Of a stretch of 64,000 nt of DNA, positions 1-11,234 are shown piece after piece; the first letter of the stretch is position 1; every line of letters starts with the position of its first letter. The stretch spans positions 1,049,983-1,113,982 of the forward strand of contig JACEVL010000145.1 in assembly GCA_020284085.1 (NCBI GenBank), in the 5' to 3' direction. The position numbers were made by a program, and so were the translations under genes. Source of the stretch: Aporrectodea caliginosa (lineage: Eukaryota; Annelida; Clitellata; Crassiclitellata; Lumbricidae). The notes below the pieces were generated by a model. That model searched no databases. It had not been told where the DNA came from and saw only the letters and a program-made list of their open reading frames with translations.

Positions 1-1429
1 TTGTCCGTAAGCTACCAAAACTAATAAAAAAATAATCAGCCATGATGACCAAACTAATAAAGGCCTATTAATCTTCAGGCTACCAAAGTTTTTTGCGACG
101 TCGGCCACCAAGGGGATGGTTGCCACCCATCGGATTTCCTGTTTGGTTTCACATATCATATCAAGTAATACAGCAGTTGATTCAGCATTCATATCTGAAC
201 CAAATGGTATATTTAGTTTTAAATTATGTGAATGCACCTCGAAACTACATAATTTTTAACAAGGGAACCGTCCTAATTAGCGATATTTTATATTATTGCG
301 TACAGCTTGCACTTGTTGGATAAACAAATATAAGATTCGGTGTGTTTTTAAACTGATCTATGTATCCAAGAACATTATAAATATAATGAGGCTTCAATTA
401 TAACAATAGCCTACAAACTAGTCTATAGTCTGTGTTAGTTGCAGCGAAATCTAAAGGCAACATGAAACAAGACTTTACGTTATTGGTAGCCCAAGGGTTA
501 ATTATTATCGAATCCTAATTGTCCATTAAAAGTTTTGCAAGAGTGTATACAAACTAGGAGGCCTATGGACTGATCATCTGGATATTCATCTTATTGCGAC
601 TTTGTTTTCATGCGCCATCTATTGATACTAATTTTTTTAATATACACCGGCGCAGTAGAAGTTATAAGCTATATTTACTACTACACGTTCTATTTATTCG
701 CTACGTGGCGCTTCTAATGGAATCAGTTAGACGATGATCTGTGCTGCCTACTTTTCAGCTTTTCGATAAATTTCGCCGATTTATAATTGACATTACCTTT
801 ACATTAAGTCCTAAAGTATTGGCAGTGTGCGATTGAAAATCGTAGCACCGGTAAGCCGTCTTTAATTTGTAACGGCAAATGCTAGATTACCGACATCGGT
901 TGAAAATCGAATTTCAAAACGTTTATCCGAGTTTGCACTAGTTTAACTACCATAAATCTGGTTACCTTCAGCGTATTGATGGGGGGGGAGGTAACCCGTT
1001 TTCGGATGAAATTCGCTTCAAGCCAGCCGTATAAAGAACATAAAGAAACGGGACGAGAGGGAGAACCAAAGGTATAGGGAATCAAGGAGACGCGTATGCC
1101 CAAAGCAGCTCTATACGACACTGCCTTATATCGAATGGTGCCAGTTCGAATCATCAGTTAGAAGGCGTGACGTTATTCACCTTCGCTTGTGCTATAACTC
1201 AATATATTCGGAATAGAGCGAAAACCACAGAGTGCAACATTTGGACACATTTCTAACTGAACACTTTGTACTCATTAAACTCAGGCACTGCCGTTTTAGG
1301 GTGGGCCTGTACTTGGCCTAAATTATGAGAGGGAGACTTCAAGGTTGTCATTAAACACTTGATTCTGCCAGTAGGTCCTATAATATACTGTCAAGTGGGA
1401 ATAATTGAAACATCAGTAAAAAAAAAGAG
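1..1429. other. No recognisable gene; diffuse old repeat sequence
   Basis: I see no coding region, RNA gene or clear transposon end here. The open frames are short and have no family features. A weak resemblance to the dispersed hairpin unit lies around 860-900, too decayed to call. Confidence 0.4.
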
Positions 1430-1687
1430 AGAATGCAAGCAAAAATGTCGCATGCCCTCAAATCTTCAGAAGCATTAAAACACCTTTTAATCGGTTCTCT
1501 CACTCACTATATATTTCGATTTTAATTTCGATCAATTACTAGCATCTCTGCATATTTGTGTAAGTAGCCTAGAAAACTACGGTTGAAGTTAACATCCTTG
1601 GCAGAAGGACTTTTGTTGTTATTAATTAAAAGGTCTCGTCGTGTGTCTGTTGTTGCTGTTGCTGTTGCCGTTGCCGTTGCCGTTGCC

Positions 1688-1765
<78 letters not shown>

Positions 1766-1767
1766 GC

Positions 1768-1809
<42 letters not shown>

Positions 1810-2130
1810 ACCTGTTTCTACTGTACCATGTATGATTCCGAGGTGCTGTTGTTAACGCTGTTTCAGAATATTTCTGGATATTCTTCTGTTTTATGTGTAT
1901 CTCATCGTGTTTTCTTTTTGTTGATATCTCTTGCGTTATCTATTTGTATTTTCATCATCAGTTCACTACCTATGCATCTCTAGTCTTCAGAATGACAGTG
2001 CTGAACAACGCCTGCGCCACTTCAGAATTTCCGTAGTGTTACCCAACTCCCGTTGTTATGCGCAGGAAATCTCCAGCCAACATTCGGCGTTCGTATATGC
2101 GATTCGTTGACAGCTCAACTGTAGCAGTCA
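1430..2130 (+). repeat. Old ~700-bp dispersed repeat, copy A
   Basis: This stretch aligns by eye, with many changes, to 10190-10995 and in part, inverted, to 60480-60870. Shared landmarks are a sense AACACCTTTTAATcg box, a TATATAT run, a GTTG-rich centre and a final part containing CCAACATTCGGCGTTCGT. No coding potential was recognised. The GTT-rich centre has grown into a microsatellite in this copy only. Confidence 0.55.
1646..1808 (+). repeat. (GTTGCT)n / (GTT)n microsatellite
   Basis: About 160 bp of GTTGCC, GTTGCT and GTT repeats. The long valine- or leucine-rich open frames across it are artefacts of the repeat. The paralogue at 10620-10680 has only a few GTT units, so the expansion happened after the parent repeat was copied. 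Confidence 0.9.
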
Positions 2131-2206
2131 CTTCCTTAGCCGCCTTCGACCTTGGATGCGATTGATTGGCTAGTTTTTGTTTAACGACTCTATATCTTAA
2201 GAAAGA

Positions 2207-2245
2207 CCTGGGATTATTATAACTGTCAGTAATAATAGTCCCAGG
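2207..2245. repeat. 39-bp inverted repeat
   Basis: Arms CCTGGGATTATTAT and AATAATAGTCCCAGG pair around a short spacer with one bulged base. The repeat sits inside a degenerate hairpin unit: GTTTAACGACT lies before it and CGCCCGCCTCCTTTATCC after it. It may be a small fold-back insertion. Confidence 0.6.
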
Positions 2246-3125
2246 AAAGACGACTAGTGCCGCCCGCCTCCTTTATCCAGCCTTTAGACACCTCTAAATC
2301 GTTTCTTTCAGGCACTATATATTTTGGGATTAATAAGTGGTTGATTAGCTCTTGTCTGTCAACGCTCTGTCATACTTTAAATTTTCGTTCACTCGCTATT
2401 CAGGTTGCCTACTTCAGTAATTCGTTGTGCCAGAACAACGATAATTGAACGAACAATGGTGTCGCCCTTCTTCTTTCTGGAAGTTTAGGACTGGCATCAC
2501 CCTAAGACTTTTTGTGGCGATGTTATATCGATTGCTAGACGTCGCCCTCCTCCTTTCTCCGGGCTTTGAACTGGCACTACCTGGCACCTGTGTCACTACG
2601 GCGGAGTTATATCGATTGCCTGGAAGTAATGCATATTATAATTAACTTCAATGTAATAATTAATGACACCTTGCTGTTGCCAGAATCTACATTGATCATT
2701 AACTTCGATTGAATTGCCCATAATTTATGCTAGAAATAACGCAGATAACTGAAACTGATGCCTAATATAGCTTTGGTAAAAGCATTATAAAGGGTTTCCA
2801 ATTGGACGTTACCATTAATTAGTTATCTTTCGAAACAGTCTCCTGAGTGAAATATTGATCCTTTAGCTTGTTCGATCTACAGTATACTCATATTAATATG
2901 CCAGGCAAGAATGTCATAAAGAGTAGCGTAACTTTTTTCTCACGCCTGTCATAGAGAGATGGAGGTAATGAAGGACAGACAATAGGTCCACTGATTGTAG
3001 GTTGATTGGGGTTGGGTGATTGACAGGTGGAGGTCAAAGATGAGAGGGACATTCAGAACGTTAAAAGCAACTCCCCACTGCCGTTTTTGGTGGTGCTAGT
3101 ACAAAACCCGGATAAAGGAGGAGGG

Positions 3126-3163
3126 CGACGCAAATCACCTTTGTTAAGGCACAGTGTTGTTAA
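3126..3163 (+). repeat. Dispersed two-tier hairpin, class 2, sense
   Basis: The outer arms CGACGC and GTGTTG pair, partly through G-U, and frame a loop containing CTTTGTT. The usual class 2 upstream block (CCGGATAAAGGAGGAGGG) immediately precedes it, and GTTAA follows the stem. Confidence 0.6.
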
Positions 3164-3981
3164 GAAGGAACTTGCTAAATTCGGGACTTTCCCAACCCGT
3201 TCGTAGTACATAAGTCTAAGATCCAAGTGGGCTGTGACTAGGTAAGTAAGTAAACCAGTGTTTAACGAAGCCCTATTTCTGAAAGAGCCTTCATGTCGCC
3301 CTCGTAAAATGCTGATCTTCCTATGAGGCTGTAAATACACGACCGCCCCGCCCCAAATGGGAATGGAGAGGGTCACCGAAATGGTTATACTTGCGATCAC
3401 CATCACCGGCGATCTAGGAGCATCAGCACACGCCCGTGAAGTGGTTGGTGCCCGATTCGGATAGATACACGCGACCAGAATCCTGAATGGACACGGACTC
3501 CCACCAGCAGCGTCTCACGAGTTCACCCGAGCCACCACAATGGCTCGCCTTTCTTTACGCCTCTCCTGCATGTGGGGGTTACACCACTGCAAGCGACCGC
3601 AACGGACACCAACGGTTTCTGCAGAGAGTCAAGCGACTGATGGGCTAATACCCGCCCAAGCATGCAGCCTGATGTGGCCTCATAGGCGTAGCCACATGAA
3701 GGCAGGAGGAGGCAGTTGCCTCCTCTTGGATTTTCCCGTATTTGCCTCCTCTTGCCCGAACTCCATCGCCATACAAATCTGCATGCAATTTACTTACTTA
3801 CTGCACTGTTCAAGCGAATGTTGTACCGTACGGCGTATACTATTTCCTGACACACAGACACAGTTTTCGTTTCCGGTAACAAACGCCTAACTTCAGTATT
3901 TTTCAAGTAAATTGTACTAATCGAATTATTGTGTATTATCGTCATTCCGACTCATTCGTCAATTCGTCAATAGTCATTATT

Positions 3982-4063
3982 ATGTCTGCGGGGCCGCCAA
4001 ATAAGAAACTTCGACAGATTGTGCTATCTTTTGCCAGCCAAAAGCCAGCGAAGAAATACACAG
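3982..4063 (+). pseudogene. Transposase first exon remnant of hAT-like element
   Basis: An ATG opens a 27-codon stretch starting MSAGPPNKKLRQ and containing VLSF. It ends at 4063 in front of a GTAACG splice-donor-like sequence. Length (82 bp), phase and start resemble the exon at 47483-47564 in another hAT-like element, which starts MSSGPPLKAFKQ. No following exon is found, because the rest of the gene is missing from this 1.1-kb element. By itself it cannot make an active enzyme. Confidence 0.55.
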
Positions 4064-4116
4064 GTAACGACAGGTTATTAGTAATAACGCCTATGGTTAT
4101 TAGTTATAATTAGTAA

Positions 4117-4275
4117 CGAAGCTTCTCTTGAAGAAAAGACCTAGTTTCATCAATCCAACTTTATATACTTACGGAAACAATTATTTCCATCATCCAGCTT
4201 CTATTTAATCAAACTTCCATTTAGGCAAGAAATCATTCTCATCAATCCCTGCAGCTTCCATTTTAAAGCAACAAT
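4117..4275 (+). repeat. ~40-bp minisatellite inside the hAT element
   Basis: Imperfect units of about 37-50 bp carry the theme CATCAATCCAACTTC followed by TATTTAAGCAAAG-like sequence. The same unit appears at 11650-11800 on this strand and at 32985-33300 on the other, inside different elements. Confidence 0.7.
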
Positions 4276-4357
4276 GTAAAATAATTTAGCAACGTAAACT
4301 AGGGTTTAACCGTTATACCGTTAGGATTAGTAAATAGTAATTATGGTAACTTTGTAA

Positions 4358-4509
4358 GGGGCTTCTATCCCCCCTAAACAACCGGGCTCAATCCCTCTCC
4401 TTCCCCCCTACTGTGAGTGAAGAGATCTGTAACTTGTAAAAGAAACACTCTCCCCTGTTTTTCACTGGGCTCAACTTGAGCCCACCGTGTATAGGGATAG
4501 AAGCCCCTG
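4358..4509. mobile_element. Short nested inverted-repeat element (MITE-like)
   Basis: AGGGGCTTCTATCCC opens and its reverse complement closes a 152-bp segment within the hAT at 3681-4785. There is no ORF and no clear target duplication, so the class is unknown. Confidence 0.45.
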
Positions 4510-4514
4510 ATTAT

Positions 4515-4675
4515 GGTTCCTTTATCAACTGGTGTTTTTAAATTACTGTCGTAATTTTACTTCATTCTCATAGAGCTCATAAATAATATATTGCCACAGT
4601 GTAAAACTAATTTGTACAAAATCTTCTTTTAACTGGTGTCTTTAAAATTACTGAGCATTGTAATTTTACGTCACG
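4515..4675 (+). repeat. Direct duplication, two copies
   Basis: AACTGGTGTTTTTAAATTAC and AACTGGTGTCTTTAAAATTA begin two similar segments about 115 bp apart, each followed by a second TAATTTTAC block. This is internal to the hAT at 3681-4785. Confidence 0.55.
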
Positions 4676-4875
4676 TTTTTCGTCTATTGCTCCATGGATA
4701 AATTTTGCCTCCTCTTGTTTGCTCCATGGGTACATTTTGCCTCCTCTTGTGCCTCCTCTTGAAAAGAGGTCTGGCTACGCCACTGTGTGGCCTGTATGAT
4801 GGAAGAGGCAGATAGTCTGCTTTTACAGGCTGTCATCTGTATTTAATGCCACGTACTTCCAGCCCAAGCAGCCTG

Positions 4876-5160
4876 GTGTACTGTATTGTATTGTATCTAT
4901 AAATTTATATAGCGCCTCTCGCAGTGTACACCAATCAGAGGCGCTTCCAGTGTGAAAGACCCAGAGAAAAGAAAGAGTGATGTGGCCTGTTTGATGGAAA
5001 AGGCAGATTATAATCGATTTTGCAGGCTGTCAGCTGGAATTCATGCCACGTACTCCGTGGTCTGTTTCTACCAAAAGTACGACGGAAGTATTCCCTGCGC
5101 CAGAGCCCCACTGATTTCGAAATGCCAGAAAAATACGATTTTTTCATCTCTCGCACACTC
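4876..5160 (-). repeat. SINE-like element ending in a LINE-type 3' tail
   Basis: Read on the minus strand, the element ends with GGAAGCGCCTCTGATTGG, then GAGGCGCTATATAAAT, then ATACAATACAATACAG. The same closing pattern (AGCGC, about 30 nt, GGCGCTATA, short tandem tail) ends the CR1/L2-like LINE at 13705 and the tRNA-derived SINE at 18896. The body shows no clear pol III boxes. A second copy of the body lies just beyond it at 4794-4875 and is the host of the hAT at 3681-4785. Confidence 0.5.
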
Positions 5161-6176
5161 TTTTGGACTGTACCAAAGAATTAGTTTTTCAAACCCTATT
5201 TAATACACACATTATACGATCTATTGACGGTCTGACGGTTATGGACAGCAAAAGCCCACGTTATGTGTGTGCTTTCTTCAATGTAATAAGTTGCCTTTTG
5301 CCAACTTTCTAGTTTTCAATAAACGAAATTATATATAATTATATTCTCTTTTGTCCAGGCTTTGGACTGGCATTATCATTGTAACGGTAGTGGCGGAGTT
5401 AAAGTATGTAAGTAAAAATATTTTTGAATAGTTTCAACCATTCGTCTGCTGGCATAACACGACCTTTCATTAACAATAATTTTTACTTTAAAGACAAATT
5501 ACTCGCCGCTCCTATTCAACTTATTTATAACACAGGAGGAAAACGTTTTTAAGGTGTCTAAGTAGATGTCACCGTAACTTATCCTTTCTAGTTCGTTTTA
5601 TGACAACGTACAAGCAGCAGTTATTGTCCAATATTTAACGACAGAGAATAGGTGTAAACTGGAAACTTTAACTGTCCATGGTTGGGCGTTTTAGAAAATC
5701 AGAGATTACATATTATGCTATTACAACTACCAGGGCAATAGATTATAGTCCTACGGACTGATCTTCTGGATATTGGTCTTAATTTAGACTTGTCATTGGT
5801 GTGCCATCGGATGATGCCTTGTGCATTAGACACCGGCGCAATAGAAGTTAATAATTACAATGCAATAATAATAGGCTCACATGGCCAGCGACGGGGGTTA
5901 AGTCCTAATATTGATAAGCAAGCAGGGTAGAATCTGAACAGCGCCTTAGAAGCCGAAATATATATAACGCTGATGGAAACATTTTAAAGGTGTCGTACAT
6001 TAACCAATGTTTTAACCACATCTTATGGCAGCCAGAGCCGTTGATGTCGACTTTACCTTGCCTCTTTCGGCCAACTTCATAATGGACAACTGTCAGCTTG
6101 GTAACCATCGCATTCACAGGCTTTAGTCAGATAAAAAAAAGACGCTATGCTTAGTCTGTCAAACGGAGTGTATATC
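5161..6176. other. No gene; decayed hairpin-unit fragments
   Basis: I see only fragments of the dispersed class 2 unit (CCAGGCTTTGGACTGGCA followed by TAGTGGCGGAGTT near 5355-5400) and an AAGGTGTCTAAG box near 5552. No ORF with family features. Confidence 0.4.
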
Positions 6177-6305
6177 AATTAATTAATCAATCAATCAATC
6201 CATCCATCCATCCATCCGTCCATCCATCCATCCATCCATCCATCCATCAATCAATCAGTCAATCAATCATTCATTCATTCATTCATTCATTCATTCAATC
6301 ATTTA
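6177..6305 (+). repeat. (AATC)n/(ATCC)n/(ATTC)n microsatellite
   Basis: Tetranucleotide runs change phase from AATC through ATCC to ATTC over about 130 bp. Such tails often follow non-LTR retrotransposon 3' ends, but no element is recognisable next to it. Confidence 0.85.
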
Positions 6306-6455
6306 TTTCTGTAACCATCAGAAGCGAAAACGAACAAACGAAACAATAAGGCTTTCGCTCTAAGCTTAAAACTTACCTCACCCAGTCTGTTAATATTTGT
6401 TAATGTTTCTTATGGCTTCGGTAAGCGCATCTGAGCTTTGTAACGAGAGTATTAA

Positions 6456-7477
6456 CCCTTATAGGGTCACGATATTTCTCAACCAATTTTGGTCACCGGG
6501 GGGTAAAAAAATACCCCCAACTGTGATTCGCATGATTCCTATGATAAACTCCGATTTTCAAGTATAAAACTAAAAAAGTTATTTATAGAAGGTACTGACA
6601 TTATTGTTTTTATCTATGGAGGTTAGGGTTAACCCTAACCCTGTCTAAACGCATTCGTCGTGTGGAAAATGAAAAACCCGCAATGGAAAAATCATAAAGG
6701 TTCAGCACGTCTTGATAAGCGACGTCTTTTCCTGACAGAAGTTGCTGACAAGCTCCTGGAGCCATTGATTACACATTGTGCCTCCTATCCATCAATCCAT
6801 CAATCCATCAAACCGATTTCACACCAACCATCTGTAGCAAAAGCCATGTTGGCGATCGGTGTACAACCGGCACCTAGTCGATGCGCAACAAATCCAGCGA
6901 AGAAATGTGGCCGATGCCACTCGTGTCCACGTAAAGACGACAAGAAATGTGAACACAAATGCACTAACTGCAACAGTTCGTGTGCGGAAAGCATGCAGTC
7001 AAAACACTTGCATATTCCTGCTTATCCTGCCCACTTTCCCTCTCTGCAGATGCAGAATGACTGTTCAGTAAATGCTAAACGGTACCGTTTGTGTACATTG
7101 TAATATCATTGAGTTTATAATGTCATAATTTAGCAGAACTTCATTTATTCATCCTAATTTGATTAAACCAAAACGATTTCTGTAATAATGTTCAGATACT
7201 GATAAGGAGACATTGTAACAGCAAGACACTCATGTGTAAAGCATGCATAATGTTATGCTGATAAATTCCTGAGTAAAATAGCTACGATGTGGTGTATTTT
7301 CGTACTTTATAGCTGATTTGGGTGCATGAATAACTAATGAAACTGGATGCATTCTGTGGATGTAACATGTTTAGGAAATGTCATAGAAGCGATTTCTTCA
7401 ACTATTTTCAGGGATGAAAATTTCCGTGAAAAACCGAGATGGGGGTATTTTTTTACCCCCCGGTGACCCTATAAGGG
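6456..7477 (+). mobile_element. piggyBac-like element, internally deleted
   Basis: The left end is TTAA followed by CCCTTATAGGGTCAC, and the right end is the inverted copy followed by TTAT, a one-base change from TTAA. On the right the terminal repeat runs straight into CACCGGGGGGTAAAAAAA; on the left the two parts are separated by about 22 nt. This asymmetric spacing of terminal and subterminal repeats is known for piggyBac elements. The 1022-bp element keeps only the 3' part of a transposase gene (6660-7103). It is too short to be autonomous. Confidence 0.82.
6660..7103 (+). pseudogene. piggyBac transposase C-terminal relic with Cys-rich domain
   Basis: An open frame of 147 codons. A segment LDKRRLFLTEVADKLLEPLI resembles the end of the piggyBac transposase core. 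It is followed by a Cys/His-rich tail: CGRCHSC, PRKDDKK, CEHKC and CNSSC. This pattern matches the RING-like cysteine-rich domain that binds the transposon ends in piggyBac enzymes. The catalytic DDD region is absent, and the last part loses the family pattern. The frame is probably a decayed fragment rather than a working gene, although a DNA-binding product is conceivable. It lies centrally in the TTAA-flanked element. Confidence 0.72.
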
Positions 7478-7540
7478 TTATACAAAATTACATCAGCTTT
7501 GCATTCACTGACAAATATGATGAAATTGGATGGATCGAGA

Positions 7541-7578
7541 GTTTAACGAAATCTTATGACAACAAACGCCGTTGACGT
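7541..7578 (-). repeat. Dispersed hairpin, class 1, antisense
   Basis: GTTTAACGAAATCTTATGAC opens and GCCGTTGACGT closes the motif. It is preceded by GGATGGATCGAGA, which in sense orientation is the element's 3' tail. Two changes weaken the outer stem. Confidence 0.65.
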
Positions 7579-8025
7579 AATCGACTGAAATAATTCTGAA
7601 CAGATCTTATCGTTCCTATGGCATAATGCAAACCGTTCCTATGGCATAATACAATTATTATATGGTTGAACTGGGCTATCTACTGTTACAGTTGAACGGG
7701 TTGATTAAACATAAAGGTGTCTTAAGAGAACGCTCTCAATAATCATATTGAATCCAGGAGTTAAACATCTTTTCATCAAGGATGTTGACGTCGATTTAAC
7801 AAATGTTTGCTAGAAAAAACGAATACACTTATTATTCCAAACGTTGAACGACATTTTATGGCTGCTATAATTATGGCCTTTGACTTCTTTTAAAAATTGA
7901 CGTCATAAAGTAGGGAGATCATCTGTATTATGTGCATTATAATGTCAGTTCAGTTTTTCGATTTCAGGTCGTTCGTACCGGCTTGCTATTTGTATCATTT
8001 ACGTTTATAATTGTATGGTTTACGG

Positions 8026-8156
8026 TTCTTTTCAGTGGCCATTAAAGCTCTACTCAATTACCATAAGGACTCTTCATTGGCCATTTAGGCTCTTTTCGTG
8101 GCCATATAGGCTCTTTTCAGTGGCCATCAAAGCTCTTCTTAATGGCCATTGAGGCT
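8026..8156 (+). repeat. ~25-bp minisatellite
   Basis: About five or six imperfect copies of a unit built on GGCTCTTTTCAGTGGCCATT stand in tandem. The unit is unrelated to the other repeats in the window. Confidence 0.75.
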
Positions 8157-8626
8157 ATTACATGTAATTGTACATGTTAGTACATTTACATTAGATTTAT
8201 TTATGTACAACAATCAGCTGCTATCTAACACATAAAGAATTACAAAATTAATTGCAAATTGAGTCCAAGTTATTTCAGATTATTTTTTAAAATTTCCATA
8301 TGCAAGCAATTTTTTAGACATATTAATTCATATTATTCCCGTTTAACTAGCAACATCTTACGTAATGTTTACCAGTTTTGTTTTTCCGTTAACATTAATT
8401 CTTATTTTTTTATCATCATCATATTATGGCTATCAGAGCCACTAGCGTCAGCCGTACTTTAAATACTCATAAGGGGTACTCAATAATTCGTTATCGAAAA
8501 TTATAATTATATCGTATTAGAATAACACGATTTAAAGGTGTTTAATTCAGCTGAATATTTGAGTTGTTTAGACATCATACGTAGTTTTTTTGTTTTCTGC
8601 GGGCTAAAAATAATTACTTAGTTACT

Positions 8627-8667
8627 GTTTAAAAACGCTGTGTCATAACAAAAAGGATTAACGTCAC
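8627..8667 (-). repeat. Dispersed hairpin, class 2, antisense
   Basis: GTTTAAAAACGCTGTGTCAT opens the copy and GATTAACGTCACCC closes it. Outer arms GACGTT and AGCGTT pair with two wobbles. The usual CTCCTCCTTTAT block follows. Confidence 0.65.
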
Positions 8668-9376
8668 CCTCCTCCTTTATCATATCCTGGGTTTTGGAAG
8701 TTGGAACAACTAAAGTAGCCTATGAGATTGGTGGAGTTGGGGATGGGGTCAAACAATGTAGCGACATCTTTTGATAGCAGTCTGTTGATGCCGATTGAAC
8801 GAATTTTCAAACAGTTTTCACGGTTTTTCTGTATAGCATACTGCAGCCCTAATAATATTTTCAAGTTCGGTCATTAGATTAATTCCACATTTTGAGTTTG
8901 ACGACATCTTTTGCCAGTGGACGGCAGCATTTATTTTTGATAGTTCTCGTCGCTAATGTGGAATAATAGAGCTCGAACCTTTGGAAGAGGATGAGGGCAT
9001 CGTAAACGGCCATGGGATCCAAATGTTTGTTAGACACTGAAAACTACAGCGACTGCCACGTACGATTTCTAAACAATGAGAAAAATCTGAAAATGTCGAA
9101 ACGCGCTCAAATCTCTTAATCGCTTCTTTCTGGCACAATAATGCTTTCATTAATTGGCGAATCGAGCGTCTATTTACTTTTCCCGATAGATCAGCAAGGC
9201 TTACACCATAAGTGAATGCACTAAAATTACACTTATATAAATTATGGCGTAGGGCAATAAACTAAAGCGTCTGCACAGAGCCAACTATTTGCCGTATGGT
9301 CGAATATTTAGCGACATTTTACGTAGCGTTATCCATTTTCTTTGCTATTAACATACTGACTAATGTTTATTCATTT

Positions 9377-9410
9377 ACATTGTCTTACGGCTGCGAGAAC
9401 CGTGAACGTC
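9377..9410 (-). repeat. Dispersed hairpin, class 3, antisense
   Basis: ACATTGTCTTACGGCTGC is followed by ACCGTGAACGTCTACCGTAC. It is the class 3 form, and an AAAGGTGTCTAAA box follows about 100 bp on, the order seen in other class 3 units. Confidence 0.6.
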
Positions 9411-10189
9411 TACCGTACTGGTTACATTAGATGCTTCTGATTCAATTGGATGAATAGCGCGCAAACGAAAACAACCCACATATAATCTTAGAAAAGCACG
9501 TTTCAAAGGTGTCTAAAACAGCTGTGTATTTTAGTGCTTTGCGATAATTATTTTACGTTGGTTTTTTCATTTTTTAGATAGTTGAATGAATGGCAAAAAA
9601 GATTAGCCACACCCTCCTTTTTTATCTTCTCCTGTGTTTGACACTGACAAAATATGAGCAGTTGCGGGGTAGGAGATGGGATCAAACAGCTTTGCGACAT
9701 CTATAACGCCTCGTGGCAGCTCAGGAGGTCCCAAAGTAGGTAACACCTTGCAATCGTAATCGTTATCGCAAACTCCAGATATCTATAAAAGACGTCAGCA
9801 GAAATGATTGTGAACAGTTCTCGCTGCTGACAATTCCATAATTTATTTTTAGTTTCTTTGTAGTTTTCAGGCGTCTTTGGCATTTTCTCTTTGTCTTTCG
9901 ATGAGTTTATCTGCTGTTCGTCGACTATTTTCATCAACAAAGACAATGAACACTTTTGTTGTAATGTACCAGCATTGTTACTGCTATACCATCTACAACC
10001 ACAGGCTGCTGTTTATGTTGTTCTTAAGAAATCAAAATAGTTTTTTGGATTTTCAGAAGTTTATCTCGCCGCTTCATGTCCTGCCGTTTCAGGGTAGCGC
10101 CAGTCCCAAGTCTAAATAATGGAAAGGGCGACGTCAACCACAGCAAACATCAGATGTCGCCAAACAATGGAATTTGCAAGTTCTGCCAC

Positions 10190-10995
10190 GTGTGATTATT
10201 TGAAATATCGATAAAAGAAAATGCATGCAAAATGACGCAAGCAGTCCAATCTACGGCTGCGTTTAAAAATTGTTTAAACACCTTTTAATTGCGTCTGTCA
10301 CACACTATATATAAATCGATTTAATTTGTTCAATTACTTCTATCATCATCATCATCATCAGGATCCATGGGCCGAAAGCCCGTAGGTGTCCAATGCAAAT
10401 TTCGTCATCCGTTTCCATAATCCTCTGTCTTGCGCCAATACACTCAAACTGTGTAGGTCTTGTTTGCACCAATCCCTGATGTCATCAGTCCATTCCCTGT
10501 TAGGTCTTCCTCTTCGTCCACTTCCATCCATCATACCCATCATTACTTCTATAGGCGGTAATAAAGTATAAAACTGCGGTCGATAGCATCGACCCTGGAA
10601 GCCGAAGTTCGTTGCGTCCTTTGCTATAACAGTGTTTTTGCATCTGTTGTTGAAGCTGTTGTTGCATCGGTTACTTCAGTGCCATATATGACTCCGAAGT
10701 GTCATTTTTAAGGTTTTTAATGCTGCTCACATTATTTTGTTCAAAATTATTTCTGGTTTGTCTTCAGCTGTTTGTATATCTTATATTTCTTTCATTTTGT
10801 TGATTTCTGCTGAGTTCTTTATTTGCAAATTTATCAACAATTCTTCTCTTTTTCTGCAGTTTTCTGGGCGACTGGGTCACCCACTCCAATTCACGTTTTT
10901 ATGCATAGGGATCCTCCTGCCAACATTCGGCGTTCGTCTATGGCGTATTCGTTGACTGCTATGTCGACCGTCAGTCAGAGGTTTGAAGATCTTGG
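10190..10995 (+). repeat. Old ~700-bp dispersed repeat, copy B
   Basis: Homologous to 1430-2130: AACACCTTTTAATTGCG, TATATAAATCG, a short GTT-rich centre and CCAACATTCGGCGTTCGT occur in the same order. Copy B is split by the RTE-like 3' fragment at 10341-10560. Confidence 0.6.
10341..10560 (-). pseudogene. RTE-like LINE 3' end, 5'-truncated
   Basis: On the minus strand a frame reads GRRGRPNREWTDDIRDWC, then LAQDRGLWKRM and LDTYGLSAHGS before a stop. This is the typical C-terminal end of an RTE/BovB-like non-LTR reverse transcriptase ORF. It is followed by a (GAT)n tail at 10341-10362, as expected for a LINE 3' end. Only about 60 codons remain, so it is a dead 5'-truncated insertion. It lies inside copy B of the old repeat. 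Confidence 0.75.
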
Positions 10996-11070
10996 CCAGT
11001 GGCGGATCCAGAGGGGGGTGATTGGGGCGATCGCCCCCCCTAAGAGTCCAATAATTAATTTTTTAATTTG
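10996..11070 (+). mobile_element. Solitary hAT-like terminal sequence
   Basis: CAGTGGCGGATCCAGAGGGG followed by a G-rich then C-rich palindromic stretch (ATTGGGGCGATCGCCCC) resembles the ends of hAT (Tip100-like) elements. No matching opposite end is found in the next kilobases, so the element may be truncated. Confidence 0.6.
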
Positions 11071-11234
11071 ATGATTTTATTGCTATTTGTGTTGTTTTTA
11101 AAATTAATTTTAGCCTATATAGTCTCTGCACACACGCACACAGCATTCATTGAAATAATTAAATACGCTAAAATGTAGTTGACCATCCATAATAATTAAA
11201 TACGCTATTACTCTTTACTGAAAAAAACCAGAAT

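Larger units (their letters stand above)
3681..4785 (+). mobile_element. Non-autonomous hAT-like transposon with 8-bp target duplication
   Basis: The element has 14-bp imperfect terminal inverted repeats: CATAGGCGTAGCCA on the left and, reading inward from the right, CAGTGGCGTAGCCA. Perfect 8-bp duplications TGTGGCCT flank it at 3673-3680 and 4786-4793. An 8-bp duplication with CAnnGGCG-type ends fits the hAT superfamily. Inside are a short exon-like ORF (3982-4063), a ~40-bp minisatellite, a smaller inverted-repeat element and a ~116-bp direct duplication. No transposase core is left, so it must depend on another element. The host is a repeat with an uninterrupted relative at 4979-5060, where TGTGGCCT occurs once. 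Confidence 0.88.
7579..10190. other. No gene; runs of hairpin units, antisense
   Basis: The stretch carries ordered pieces of the dispersed repeat: AAAGGTGT boxes near 8534 and 9507, hairpins near 8627, 8758 and 9377, the CGTCACCCTCCTCC block near 8662, and GGGATCAAACAGC near 9678. The remainder is AT-rich without features. Confidence 0.5.

Noticed and set aside
1583..1855. Long valine- or leucine-rich open frames
   Set aside because: They read a GTT/GTTGCT microsatellite and have no other protein feature.
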